A program made the translations under genes and the position numbers. From positions 1 through 42,629 of the forward strand of contig CAVBBP010000020.1 of the NCBI GenBank assembly GCA_963593685.1: DNA of 42,629 nt, read 5' to 3'. Shown here in pieces: positions 35,003-42,466 of this stretch; position 1 is the first letter of the stretch; every line of letters begins with the position of its first letter. The stretch comes from W0P28-013 sp963593685. Lineage in GTDB: Bacteria; Bacteroidota; Bacteroidia; Bacteroidales; Paludibacteraceae. The notes beneath the pieces are model-generated. The model saw only the letters and a list, made by a program, of their open reading frames with translations, was not told the DNA's origin and ran no database searches.

Positions 35003-35578
35003 TCAACAATTCAACCGACTTACATTTTGGTTGCGCAAAACATAACGCTCGCCTGTGGCGGGGCAGGTGGCGCAGCCGTTTTCGTCGAAGTGAAGGCGTT
35101 CGCCGTGGGCACTCACCCACCCTATTTGGCGCGCGGGATTGCCGACTACAAGGGCGTAGGGCTTCACATCTTTGGTAACGACGGCACCAGCACCGATAAG
35201 CGCGTACTCGCCTATCTCGTGGCCGCAAACGACCGTGGCATTAGCACCAATGCTTGCGCCGCGCCGAATGATTGTCGGGCGGTATTCGCTCTTGCGCGAC
35301 ACATGGCTGCGTGGGTTCAACACATTTGTGAAGACCATCGATGGACCAAGAAAAACATCGTCTTCGCAGACAACGCCCGTATAGACCGACACATTATTTT
35401 GAATCTTCACATTGCGGCCGAGGCGCACTTGCGGCGACACCACCACATTCTGCCCGATGTTGCACTCTTCGCCGATAACGCAATCGGACATGATATGCGA
35501 AAAATGCCAAATTTTTGTGCCGCGCCCTATGCTGCACCCCTCATCGACATAAGCCGACTCGTGTTTGAAATAATCCAT
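35003..35578 (-). CDS. UDP-3-amino-sugar N-acetyltransferase, WbpD/WlbB-like
   Basis: The 191-residue protein is a left-handed beta-helix acyltransferase with hexapeptide repeats from about residue 12 to 150 (IGRGTKIWHFSHI, IGQNVVVSPQVRLG, IGANATVVCGHEIG). The loop VFLGPSMVFTNVLNPR near 80 and the C-terminal tail with a CATCPATGERY cysteine pair are typical of WbpD/WlbB, which acetylates the 3-amino group of UDP-2-acetamido-3-amino-glucuronate. It lies upstream of the WbpB-like gene on the same strand, 413 bases apart. It is cytoplasmic, probably trimeric. Confidence 0.87.
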   Translation of the reverse strand: MDYFKHESAYVDEGCSIGRGTKIWHFSHIMSDCVIGEECNIGQNVVVSPQVRLGRNVKIQNNVSVYTGVVCEDDVFLGPSMVFTNVLNPRSHVSRKSEYRPTIIRRGASIGANATVVCGHEIGEYALIGAGAVVTKDVKPYALVVGNPARQIGWVSAHGERLHFDENGCATCPATGERYVLRNQNVSRLNC

Positions 35579-35725
35579 TTTAGTGAGAAAGTGTGAAAGT
35601 GTGAAAGTGAGAAAGTTTATAAAGTTTATAAAGTTGTTGGGGATTTGGCGATTTGGTTATTTGACGATTTGGTTACCGACAATTTGAAATCTGAAATCTG
35701 AAATTTTGTCTTGCTACTTGCTTCT
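35579..35725. repeat. Intergenic repeat mosaic (locus I)
   Basis: GTGAGAAAGTGTGAAAGTG and TTTATAAAGTTTATAAAG units, GATTTGGCGATTTGG units, AATTTGAAATCTGAAATC units and TTGCTACTTGCTTC fill the gap. It starts two bases from the ATG of the WbpD-like gene. No promoter box was recognised. Confidence 0.75.
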
Positions 35726-35766
35726 TTTCGGTGCAAAATTACAAAAAAAATGTGATGATGGTGGCA

Positions 35767-36240
35767 TTACCACAGCAGCACAAGGCGGAAGCGCATAGCG
35801 CTGGGTTCGAATGCGGGGTCAATTTCGTAGTCGAAATCGCTCATTGTGTAGTAAAGGCTCACACCGCCGATGCCATATTCGTAGTCGATGGTTTCGGTGT
35901 AGAAAGTCCAAGTTGTGTCGGAAGTCTGCTCCTCCTTGTGGCGCACAAACGGCAATAGTTGCTGCGTGCGTCCTTCGGTGTTGGAGTTGTACTCGACATA
36001 GCACTGCACAAGTCCGTTGTCGTAGACCGATTGCGTAAGTTCTGGCACATCGAAATTGGCGAAAAAATAGTTGTTGTTAGGAGTGTTGGAGTAGTCCCAC
36101 TTGGTAACTTCCAAGTCGATGATTTGCCACGAGCCGACACCCGAATCACCTTTGTCGCCCTTGGGACCTTTGGGTCCTTGCGGCCCTTCGCACGCCGCCA
36201 GCAGTAAAGCGATGAACGGCAATAAAAAAGTTCGTTTCAT
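35767..36240 (-). CDS. Lipoprotein with a short collagen-like segment
   Basis: The 157-residue protein has a lipoprotein signal (LLLAAC, Cys16) directly followed by five Gly-X-Y triplets (GPQGPKGPKGDKGDSG). The C-terminal domain of about 120 residues is predicted mostly beta (WQIIDLEVTKWDYSNTP ... RFRLVLLW). Such Gly-X-Y stalks just after the lipid anchor are common in Bacteroidetes and probably lift or trimerise the domain at the membrane surface. Function is unknown. It follows the AAA/DUF4143 gene by 51 bases on the same strand, but co-function is doubtful. Confidence 0.75.
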   Translation of the reverse strand: MKRTFLLPFIALLLAACEGPQGPKGPKGDKGDSGVGSWQIIDLEVTKWDYSNTPNNNYFFANFDVPELTQSVYDNGLVQCYVEYNSNTEGRTQQLLPFVRHKEEQTSDTTWTFYTETIDYEYGIGGVSLYYTMSDFDYEIDPAFEPSAMRFRLVLLW

Positions 36241-36291
36241 AATTAAAAAGTTTTTTATTTTCTGCATTTACCGAATTGTATCGAATCGTTT

Positions 36292-37551
36292 TTAGCCAAG
36301 AAACATGGCGGCATTCATGGCACAAATCTTGTCCGAAAATTGGTGCGTTTCTGTGTCATTCGACAGCACAAATCCCTGCAATAGCGGTTTATCCAAAATC
36401 GGTTCGAGGTGCAACAGATGGCGCGCATCGGACAGACTGACATGGTCTGCCATCTTGATTTCGAAAGCATAGTAGCCGTCCTGCGTTTCGACCAGCAGGT
36501 CAATTTCTTTGCCGTCCTGCGTGCGAAGATGAAAAAACGACACATTTGCAAAGATATTTTTGGACTGTTTGTAGAGTTCCGACACTATCAGACTTTCAAA
36601 TTCTGCACCCGTCATTCCGCCGCGTTTTTGCAATACCGCTTGCAGCACGCCGTGATCCATAAAGTGAATTTTGGGGGCTTTGACAAGTCGCTTGGTAGAA
36701 TTGCGCTCCCAAGCAGGCAAAATCAGCACTTGGTAACTCAGCCGCAAATACTCCAAATAACGCTGCACGGTTTTGGAAGTAACACCCAAATCGCGCGCAA
36801 AATTAGAGGCATTCAACACGCAACCTGTGTACAACGCTGTGGCGTGCTGGAGTTTGATAAATGGGTCTAAATCGCGGAAAGATGCCAAGTCGCGCACATC
36901 GCGTTCGAGATAGGTATGCACATAGTTGGTGAGCCACAAATAGCGGTCATCGGCCGTCATATCCTCCGCCACCAATGCGGGATAACCACCAAATTGGGTA
37001 TAATGCTGCCAAGCGGCCTGTTTCTGCGCCATGCGCCCGTCGAGCAAAAAAGATGGCAAAGGCTCGAAATGGCACGAAGTTTCGTCAAGCAATTTTTGCC
37101 ATGCGGAGCGATGAATCGTGTCGTTCCAACTCTGCGTTTCCAGTTCTGGCAGCGTCAGCGGATAGAGTTCGTAGATGACACAACGCCCTGCTAACGACTC
37201 TTTGACCTTCTCCATCAGCAGCAACTGGCTCGACCCTAACAACACATACCGCACATCGGAATAGGTATCGTAGGTGGCTTTGATGCTCTCGATAAGTTGC
37301 GGTTCTTTCTGCACCTCGTCCAAAATGGCTTTTGGATAGTGCGTTTGCCACTGCTGCGCCGTGAGCGACAGATACGACTTGCGTTTGATAGGGTCTTCGA
37401 TGCTGAGGTAGGTATAGTCGGACAGAATCTGGCGTACAAGCGTTGTCTTGCCCACTTGACGCGCCCCCGTAAAGACCAAAATGCGCCCATACGGTTTGTT
37501 TTTTAGCGCAAGGATTTTTGCTTCTATCTGTCTGCGTTTATCGGTTACCAT
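36292..37551 (-). CDS. AAA-family ATPase with DUF4143 domain
   Basis: The 419-residue protein has a Walker A motif GARQVGKTTLV near residue 28, a Walker B-type ILDEVQKEP near 83, sensor-type LLGSSQLLL near 110, and a C-terminal DUF4143 domain (about 215-380, TSKTVQRYLEYLRLSYQV and a PD-(D/E)xK-like EIDLLVE...YAFEIK). Such stand-alone ATPases occur in many variable copies in Bacteroidetes and archaea and have no settled function. The ATG at 37551 is preferred over the open frame to 37590 because the promoter box lies at 37580-37587. Three 32-base palindromic repeats sit immediately upstream of that promoter. Confidence 0.85.
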   Translation of the reverse strand: MVTDKRRQIEAKILALKNKPYGRILVFTGARQVGKTTLVRQILSDYTYLSIEDPIKRKSYLSLTAQQWQTHYPKAILDEVQKEPQLIESIKATYDTYSDVRYVLLGSSQLLLMEKVKESLAGRCVIYELYPLTLPELETQSWNDTIHRSAWQKLLDETSCHFEPLPSFLLDGRMAQKQAAWQHYTQFGGYPALVAEDMTADDRYLWLTNYVHTYLERDVRDLASFRDLDPFIKLQHATALYTGCVLNASNFARDLGVTSKTVQRYLEYLRLSYQVLILPAWERNSTKRLVKAPKIHFMDHGVLQAVLQKRGGMTGAEFESLIVSELYKQSKNIFANVSFFHLRTQDGKEIDLLVETQDGYYAFEIKMADHVSLSDARHLLHLEPILDKPLLQGFVLSNDTETHQFSDKICAMNAAMFLG

Positions 37552-37579
37552 AGCCCAACAGAGGTTGATTATTCCGCTG

Positions 37580-37610
37580 CAAAGATACACTCTTTATCTG
37601 ACATACGCAA
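37580..37610 (-). promoter_or_regulatory. Promoter of the AAA/DUF4143 gene
   Basis: On the minus strand TTG (37610-37608) and TATCTTTG (37587-37580) are 20 bases apart, giving a leader of about 25 bases. The TTG lies at the edge of the 32-base repeat array. Confidence 0.75.
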
Positions 37611-37612
37611 CA

Positions 37613-37707
37613 TTTTTGGACTATTATTCCAAAATTTACGCCACTTTTTGGAATCGCATTCCAAAATTTACGCCATTATTTGGAATTGTATTCCAAAATT
37701 TACGCTT
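37613..37707. repeat. Three tandem 32-base palindromic repeats
   Basis: The repeats have period 32, with equivalent G positions at 37618, 37650 and 37682. Each unit has a palindrome of the form TTTGGAATnnnATTCCAAA followed by ATTTACGC. Units 2 and 3 have perfect arms of 8-9 bases (37646-37666 and 37679-37697) and unit 1 is less perfect. The arms of units 2 and 3 differ only in the loop. The position, ending at the -33 box, suggests operator sites. Confidence 0.85.
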
Positions 37708-37780
37708 TCGCGTCCCTATTTCTATGATGTAGGCAACATCTTCGTCGCTGACCATAGCTTTTTGTTCTCCGAATGTTGCT

Positions 37781-38371
37781 CTATCGCAGAATGGCAACGA
37801 AAGTGCGGAATATCAGTTTTAGGTCACCGAGTAGAGTGTGATGGCGTACATAGTCGAGATTGATACGCAACTTATCCTGCATAATTACCTCGACATAGTA
37901 CTGCTCCGGCTCTGCCTGTATGGCTAAGAGTTCATTCTCATTGTGGTATTTGATAGACGCAGCGTCTGTAATACCCGGGCGCACATCGAGTACATGCAAC
38001 TGCTCAGGTGTATACATATCCACATACTTACGCACCTCAGGACGGGGACCTACAAACGACATATCTCCCACAAAAACATTTATCAACTGGGGTAGTTCGT
38101 CCAACTTCAGTTTGCGAATATAGTATCCTGCTCGTGTTACACGAGGGTCATGCCCACCTACTGTTATAAGCCCTCGTTTGTCGCTATCGGTGTACATAGA
38201 GCGGAACTTACAGATACGAAAGTCTTTCCCTTCACGCCCTACTCGTACCTGGCGATAGAATACAGGTCCTACAGAATCTAATTTTACCCATATCGCCACT
38301 GCCAATAGTAGCGGACTAAGGCAAAGTAACCCTACGCTGGAAAGCAAAATATCGCACGCTCGTTTCAGCAT
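37781..38371 (-). CDS. Bacterial sugar transferase (PglC/WcaJ type)
   Basis: The 196-residue protein is a short initiating phosphoglycosyl transferase. It moves a sugar phosphate from a nucleotide sugar to undecaprenyl phosphate to begin glycan assembly. One N-terminal membrane segment (about 9-28) precedes the conserved FRICKFRSMYTD, the catalytic-type LDELPQLINVFVGDMSFVGPRPE and a C-terminal YVRHHTLLGDLKLIFRT. Length fits the minimal PglC form without the extra membrane domain of WcaJ. It is the last gene of the terminal polysaccharide operon and overlaps the aminotransferase gene by 7 bases. Confidence 0.9.
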   Translation of the reverse strand: MLKRACDILLSSVGLLCLSPLLLAVAIWVKLDSVGPVFYRQVRVGREGKDFRICKFRSMYTDSDKRGLITVGGHDPRVTRAGYYIRKLKLDELPQLINVFVGDMSFVGPRPEVRKYVDMYTPEQLHVLDVRPGITDAASIKYHNENELLAIQAEPEQYYVEVIMQDKLRINLDYVRHHTLLGDLKLIFRTFVAILR

Positions 38372-39582
38372 TTGCCGGTAACAATTTCGGTGTAGTTGTC
38401 AATAATATATGCCACATCCTCATCCGATAGACAAGTATGGAGCGGCAGGGTAATCTCGTTGACAAAATGGGCATACGCATTGGGGTAGTCCGCAATATCA
38501 AAACCGAGATTTTTATATGCCGTCATCATCGGCAATGGTTTATAGTGAACATTGGTTGCGATGCCACGCTCTGCCATCCGAACAATGATTTCTTGGCGTC
38601 GAGCAGCGTCTGCACCCTGTATGCGGGTAATATAAAGGTGCCCTGAGGACTGATGTGTTGCGTTATAGTGGTCGAGAACCTCGATACCGAGGGGCTTGAA
38701 GGCTGCATTATAGCGTTCAATGATTTCTTTACGGCGTGCCAATAGTGTGGGGTAGCGTTTCAGTTGTACCAACCCGATAGCCGCCATAATGTCTGTCATA
38801 TTGCATTTGTACCACGGACCGACAATATCGTATTCCCATGCACCCAACTTTGTTTTCGCCAAGGCATCTTTAGACTGTCCATGCAGGGAATAGAGTTGCG
38901 CTTGGTGATAGAGTTCTTCGTTGTCGATACCCGCAATAGGACGCCATGTCAGTGCACCGCCTTCTGCAGTCGTTAGGTTCTTAACGGCATGGAAAGAAAA
39001 TGCAGTAAAGTCTGCTACAGAGCCTATCTTTTGTCCCCCCCACACTGCACCAAAAGCGTGTGCACCGTCGGCACAGACAGCGATACGCCCGATAGCGGCT
39101 TGTATGTCGTTAGCAGGGTGGAAAAGGGATTTCTTTTTCTCTACTATTTGAAATATACGGTCATAATCGCAGGGAATACCTCCCAAATCGACGGGAATAA
39201 TAACTTTTGTGTGTTCTGTAATAGCGGCTTCGAGAGCATCGTAGTCCATCTCAAGGCTGTTTTGCTGAATATCCACAAAGACTAACTTGGCTCCGACATG
39301 GCACACTACCGAAGCGGAGGCAGTATAAGTGTAGGCAGGCACTATCACTTCGTCGCCTTCACCGATACCCAACAGACGGAGTGCCATCTCGCCGCACGCA
39401 GTCTGAGAATTAAGACATACTGCTTTTGGCACACCTATATACTCGGCTATTTGTCGTTCAAACTCTTTGGTGCGAGGACCTGTGGTTATCCAGCCGCTCA
39501 AGATGGCGCTTGCAACTTCTTGTACCTCTGCATCCGTCATATCCGGTGGTGAGAAAGGTATATTCCGTAATTTCATATTCAT
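38365..39582 (-). CDS. DegT/DnrJ/EryC1/StrS aminotransferase, sugar biosynthesis
   Basis: The 405-residue PLP enzyme opens RNIPFSPPDMTDAEVQEV and has VCLNSQTACGEMAL, Asp172 in ADGAHAFGA and PLP lysine K201 in FSFHAVKNLTTAEGGA. These fit 4-amino-4,6-dideoxy sugar transaminases (PglE/WecE/ArnB-like), a group distinct from the WbpE-like enzyme at 21.8 kb. Together with the GNAT and the PglC-like enzyme beside it, a pathway to an N-acetylated 4-amino sugar that is then used as the priming sugar is plausible. A second Met two codons in (39576) is an alternative start. Confidence 0.86.
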   Translation of the reverse strand: MNMKLRNIPFSPPDMTDAEVQEVASAILSGWITTGPRTKEFERQIAEYIGVPKAVCLNSQTACGEMALRLLGIGEGDEVIVPAYTYTASASVVCHVGAKLVFVDIQQNSLEMDYDALEAAITEHTKVIIPVDLGGIPCDYDRIFQIVEKKKSLFHPANDIQAAIGRIAVCADGAHAFGAVWGGQKIGSVADFTAFSFHAVKNLTTAEGGALTWRPIAGIDNEELYHQAQLYSLHGQSKDALAKTKLGAWEYDIVGPWYKCNMTDIMAAIGLVQLKRYPTLLARRKEIIERYNAAFKPLGIEVLDHYNATHQSSGHLYITRIQGADAARRQEIIVRMAERGIATNVHYKPLPMMTAYKNLGFDIADYPNAYAHFVNEITLPLHTCLSDEDVAYIIDNYTEIVTGKC

Positions 39583-39733
39583 AATGGTGAGGTATTTTTT
39601 TTTGTTTGATTTTAATATTGTGGCTATAAATGCCTACTATCATCTATTGTTCGTTCTGTGTATTTGTTGCGATGTACTACGCAGCAAGACTTATATATTT
39701 TCTTCTAAAAACGGCAGCAGAGTATTTTTTTAT

Positions 39734-40366
39734 TTACTCTAAATCCTTGATAAATTTCACGCTGTTTGAAAAACGATAGCGTTCTCTTAGTCCCATCTTT
39801 TGATAAAAAGCGATAGCGCGATAGTTCTTCGGCCAAGTGGAGAGTGTATAGGCTTTGACACCATGTTGTTTCAACACTTGTTCGTATTCTGTTACTAACA
39901 TACTGCTTATTCCTTTCCCTTGGTATGCAGGTAGAACTCCGATAGAGAGCAGCGATGCAGAGGGCTGATTAATATCTTGTGACATTCGTTTGCCGACCTC
40001 TTCTTTTCGGAAAGGTTTTGTTAGTGCAGTGCTAACCTTTCTCCATGCTAACGAATTTCCTTGCAATAGAAGAGCGCAAGTCCTACGGACAAATTGCCAA
40101 CGGTGTTTTTTATAAAAAGTACCCATTGCATCGGAGTTGTAGAAATAGCCCATACAAAAGCCGATAATTTTATTTTGGTCTTCTGCAACAAGAAATGGAT
40201 TTCCTGCTCTCAAATACTCCAAATACATCAATCCTGTTAGATTTTTATGCCCATTCTGCCCCCCCCCCCCCATAAGGGTGGTGTAATGCTCCGTTGCGGG
40301 GAAGCATTCACGATGTACTATACTTACCTCGTACAGGTCTGCTGTCGTTGCCGGTCTTATCTTCAT
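39734..40366 (-). CDS. GNAT acetyltransferase with a G13 tract
   Basis: The 210-residue protein is a GCN5-related N-acetyltransferase. The acetyl-CoA loop is LPAYQGKGISSML near residue 147 and the C-terminal RAIAFYQKMGLRERYRF is typical. The start MKIRPATTADL fits the fold's first strand. Codons 32-36 (Met-Gly4) are encoded by a run of 13 G on this strand (40271-40259). The frame is open as read. Losing or gaining one G leads to a stop within about eight codons. It lies between the GT2 and aminotransferase genes, so the likely target is an amino sugar, though other small amines are possible. Confidence 0.85.
   Translation of the reverse strand: MKIRPATTADLYEVSIVHRECFPATEHYTTLMGGGGQNGHKNLTGLMYLEYLRAGNPFLVAEDQNKIIGFCMGYFYNSDAMGTFYKKHRWQFVRRTCALLLQGNSLAWRKVSTALTKPFRKEEVGKRMSQDINQPSASLLSIGVLPAYQGKGISSMLVTEYEQVLKQHGVKAYTLSTWPKNYRAIAFYQKMGLRERYRFSNSVKFIKDLE
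40259..40271 (-). repeat. Homopolymer G13 inside the GNAT gene
   Basis: Thirteen C on the plus strand, G on the coding strand, covering the third base of Met32 and codons 33-36. It is long enough for slipped-strand change. Confidence 0.9.
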
Positions 40367-40368
40367 AT

Positions 40369-40416
40369 ATTGGTTTGATTAATTGTGTATTTATTGGTTT
40401 TGTTAATCGTGTGTAT
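40369..40416. repeat. Two 24-base tandem units
   Basis: ATTGGTTTGATTAATTGTG (from 40369) and ATTGGTTTTGTTAATCGTG (from 40393) are diverged copies with period 24, lying between the GT2 stop and the GNAT start. Confidence 0.6.
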
Positions 40417-40427
40417 GTGAATAAAAT

Positions 40428-41438
40428 TTATTTCCCTTGCAGCACACCAACAATAGTCCCTATACCATAAGATATGTGTACGCAAAGAAATAAGAACAAG
40501 AGAGGAAATATGAACTTGACTGATTTCTTTTTGCAGGCTGCTACGGTAGCAATTATAGCACAAAGAAAATAAACACTTATTCCTGCGAGATATATCCAAG
40601 CAAATGGATGCCACATTATAGATAAGATGACACCAACTATTAATCCTACTACAAATACAAGAGGTACTAAATGGCGTAGTCCCACAGCCTTTCTATCTAC
40701 ATATAAAAGATGCCCGATGGAAAGTCCGTTTGCATACATTTGTTTTATGTTGCTTTTTATAGTATTTCGAGCATAATAGGTGCAGACAATTTCCGGGTTA
40801 AGATAAATTATATATCCTGCTTTGCGTATTCTTGAGTTGTACTCATTATCTTCTCCACGAGGTAAATCTTCGCGCATTCCACCAATTTGTTCAACTACTT
40901 TACGGGGAAAACAACCAAAAGGAACAGTATCAACAACACCTGCAGGTGCCCCAACACGAAAAGCCGCACCGCCTATCCCAAACTTAGAACTATTCAGAAG
41001 AGCCGCTGCTTCAGGAATTAAACCAGAATGTTGGGGGCGTATGGAACATACGCCCCCAACATTCCCTAATAATTCAGGGGCGAAGCCTAATCTCTCGGTG
41101 TCATCCGAGTAAATTTTAATGCAATTTTCGATGTATTTCCTATTGTATGTTGCATGTGCATCAAGACGAACGATATATGGGGCTGTAGAATTTGCAACAC
41201 CAATGTTAAATGCTACAGATTGTATTCGTTTTGGATTATGCAGTAAGCGAATGTTAGAATACTTTGTGTGGTAGTGATTAACAATGTCGCAAGTTTTGTC
41301 TTTGCTTCCGCCATCAACAACCATAATATCCAACTCTTGGATGGGATAGGTTTGCCCAAGTACAGAATCAAGACATTGGGCAATAAACTTTTCTTCATTA
41401 AGAGTTGGGATTATAACTGAGACGCTATATTGGTTCAT
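40428..41438 (-). CDS. GT2-family glycosyltransferase with C-terminal membrane segments
   Basis: The 336-residue enzyme opens NQYSVSVIIPTLNEEKFIAQ. It has VVDGGSKDKT near residue 45, RLDAHATYN near 87, FGIGGAAFRVG and the catalytic-type GEDNEYNSRIRKAG near 195, as in ExoA-like succinoglycan glycosyltransferases. The last ~85 residues contain about three membrane segments, so it works at the inner membrane. The ATG at 41438 starts exactly at the family N-terminus. The frame stays open to 41597, overlapping licD by 22 bases, so a longer product cannot be excluded. Codons about 125-138 carry a perfect 18-base-arm inverted repeat (41026-41064). Confidence 0.83.
   Translation of the reverse strand: MNQYSVSVIIPTLNEEKFIAQCLDSVLGQTYPIQELDIMVVDGGSKDKTCDIVNHYHTKYSNIRLLHNPKRIQSVAFNIGVANSTAPYIVRLDAHATYNRKYIENCIKIYSDDTERLGFAPELLGNVGGVCSIRPQHSGLIPEAAALLNSSKFGIGGAAFRVGAPAGVVDTVPFGCFPRKVVEQIGGMREDLPRGEDNEYNSRIRKAGYIIYLNPEIVCTYYARNTIKSNIKQMYANGLSIGHLLYVDRKAVGLRHLVPLVFVVGLIVGVILSIMWHPFAWIYLAGISVYFLCAIIATVAACKKKSVKFIFPLLFLFLCVHISYGIGTIVGVLQGK
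41026..41064. repeat. Perfect inverted repeat inside the GT2 gene
   Basis: The left arm GAATGTTGGGGGCGTATG (41026-41043) and right arm CATACGCCCCCAACATTC (41047-41064) are exact reverse complements around the three-base loop GAA. The DNA also encodes the conserved GNVGGV...RP stretch of the family. Confidence 0.95.
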
Positions 41439-41575
41439 ATTCGTTGGATTGTCTTTGATTTCCAATGGGGCTTTTCTTGTGTTTGGAGATGAGGTATTTG
41501 TAGTTGTTTGTGCTTGAGAAAAGGAATGCGCAAAAAATGCACGATGCTTTTCGTTTTTGTATTGTTTGTTGCTGC

Positions 41576-42466
41576 TTAGAGTTTGAGTTCTGTCCAAAAT
41601 GCGTGTTTGCGTTGTTCTACAGGAGGTAACTGCATATAATCTCCGTATAGGGTACGCAAGTACCGATCATAATCATTAGGGATGGGAGCCTCTTGCATAT
41701 CTTCAAATTTATGCATACAAATAGGTAAAATGCTCTCGCGTGGATACGCCTCGCTTAAATATCGACGACTACATAATGCTCCTATTTCTTTGGTTTGCTT
41801 ACCTGAATAGCGAGAAATAAAACGGTCTAATTTCCCAAATACGGCAGTGTAGTTGGTAAAAAGAGAACATATTCGACCGATGCCTAATCTAAAGTTTATT
41901 TTGCGTTTCCCTGCAGGAAATGATCGTAATACTTCTACCATAGGACAGGTCTTATGGTCGTAATACTTCATACATAGCCCAATATATTGCAGACCATCGG
42001 CAATGATAGCATTTATATGTCTAACAAAGTGATTATCAGGGAGGTTATCTAACGGGAATACATCCATAAAGATGGGCTTCTGCTCCTCTGGTGTATCATA
42101 TACGCAACGAAGTGTAGTTCCCGGTTTTTCAATACGCATAAAACTCATATCTGTGTGAGCAGAGATATTTGGACCGACACATTGATATTTCTGTCCATAT
42201 TCTTCTTGAAGAACAGAGGGAAGTTTGTCGTAATCTTCTCGCAGCAGCATAATATCCATATCGTCATCCCAAGGAATGAATCCATTATGCCGAATGGCTC
42301 CTAAACAACTGCCTCCACTGAGCATAACACCTAAATTATGTTTCTGGCAAGCACCATATATGTCTTTGAACATCTCTAACAAAACTCCCTTAAGAGCGCT
42401 CAACTCTTCTTCTGATAACTCTTTAATGGGAGCGTGTGACTGAATAAGTAGTTGTGTGATATTCAT
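41576..42466 (-). CDS. LicD-family phosphotransferase
   Basis: The 296-residue protein matches the LicD/fukutin nucleotidyltransferase fold. VMLSGGSCLGAIRHNGFIPW near residue 47 and the DDDMDIM metal motif near 67 are the family core. LicD proteins transfer phosphocholine or other phospho-groups from CDP-linked donors onto surface glycans. Whether choline is the substrate here is unknown, because no choline uptake or CDP-choline gene is in the window. The ATG overlaps the stop of the upstream epimerase gene as ATGA, so the two are translationally linked. Confidence 0.88.
   Translation of the reverse strand: MNITQLLIQSHAPIKELSEEELSALKGVLLEMFKDIYGACQKHNLGVMLSGGSCLGAIRHNGFIPWDDDMDIMLLREDYDKLPSVLQEEYGQKYQCVGPNISAHTDMSFMRIEKPGTTLRCVYDTPEEQKPIFMDVFPLDNLPDNHFVRHINAIIADGLQYIGLCMKYYDHKTCPMVEVLRSFPAGKRKINFRLGIGRICSLFTNYTAVFGKLDRFISRYSGKQTKEIGALCSRRYLSEAYPRESILPICMHKFEDMQEAPIPNDYDRYLRTLYGDYMQLPPVEQRKHAFWTELKL

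Noticed and set aside
37613..37707. CRISPR array
   Set aside because: Only three units with no spacers: the whole 32-base period is repeated. No cas genes are nearby.
41026..41064. Intrinsic terminator inside the GT2 gene
   Set aside because: No T-run follows on either strand, and the coding frame continues normally through it.
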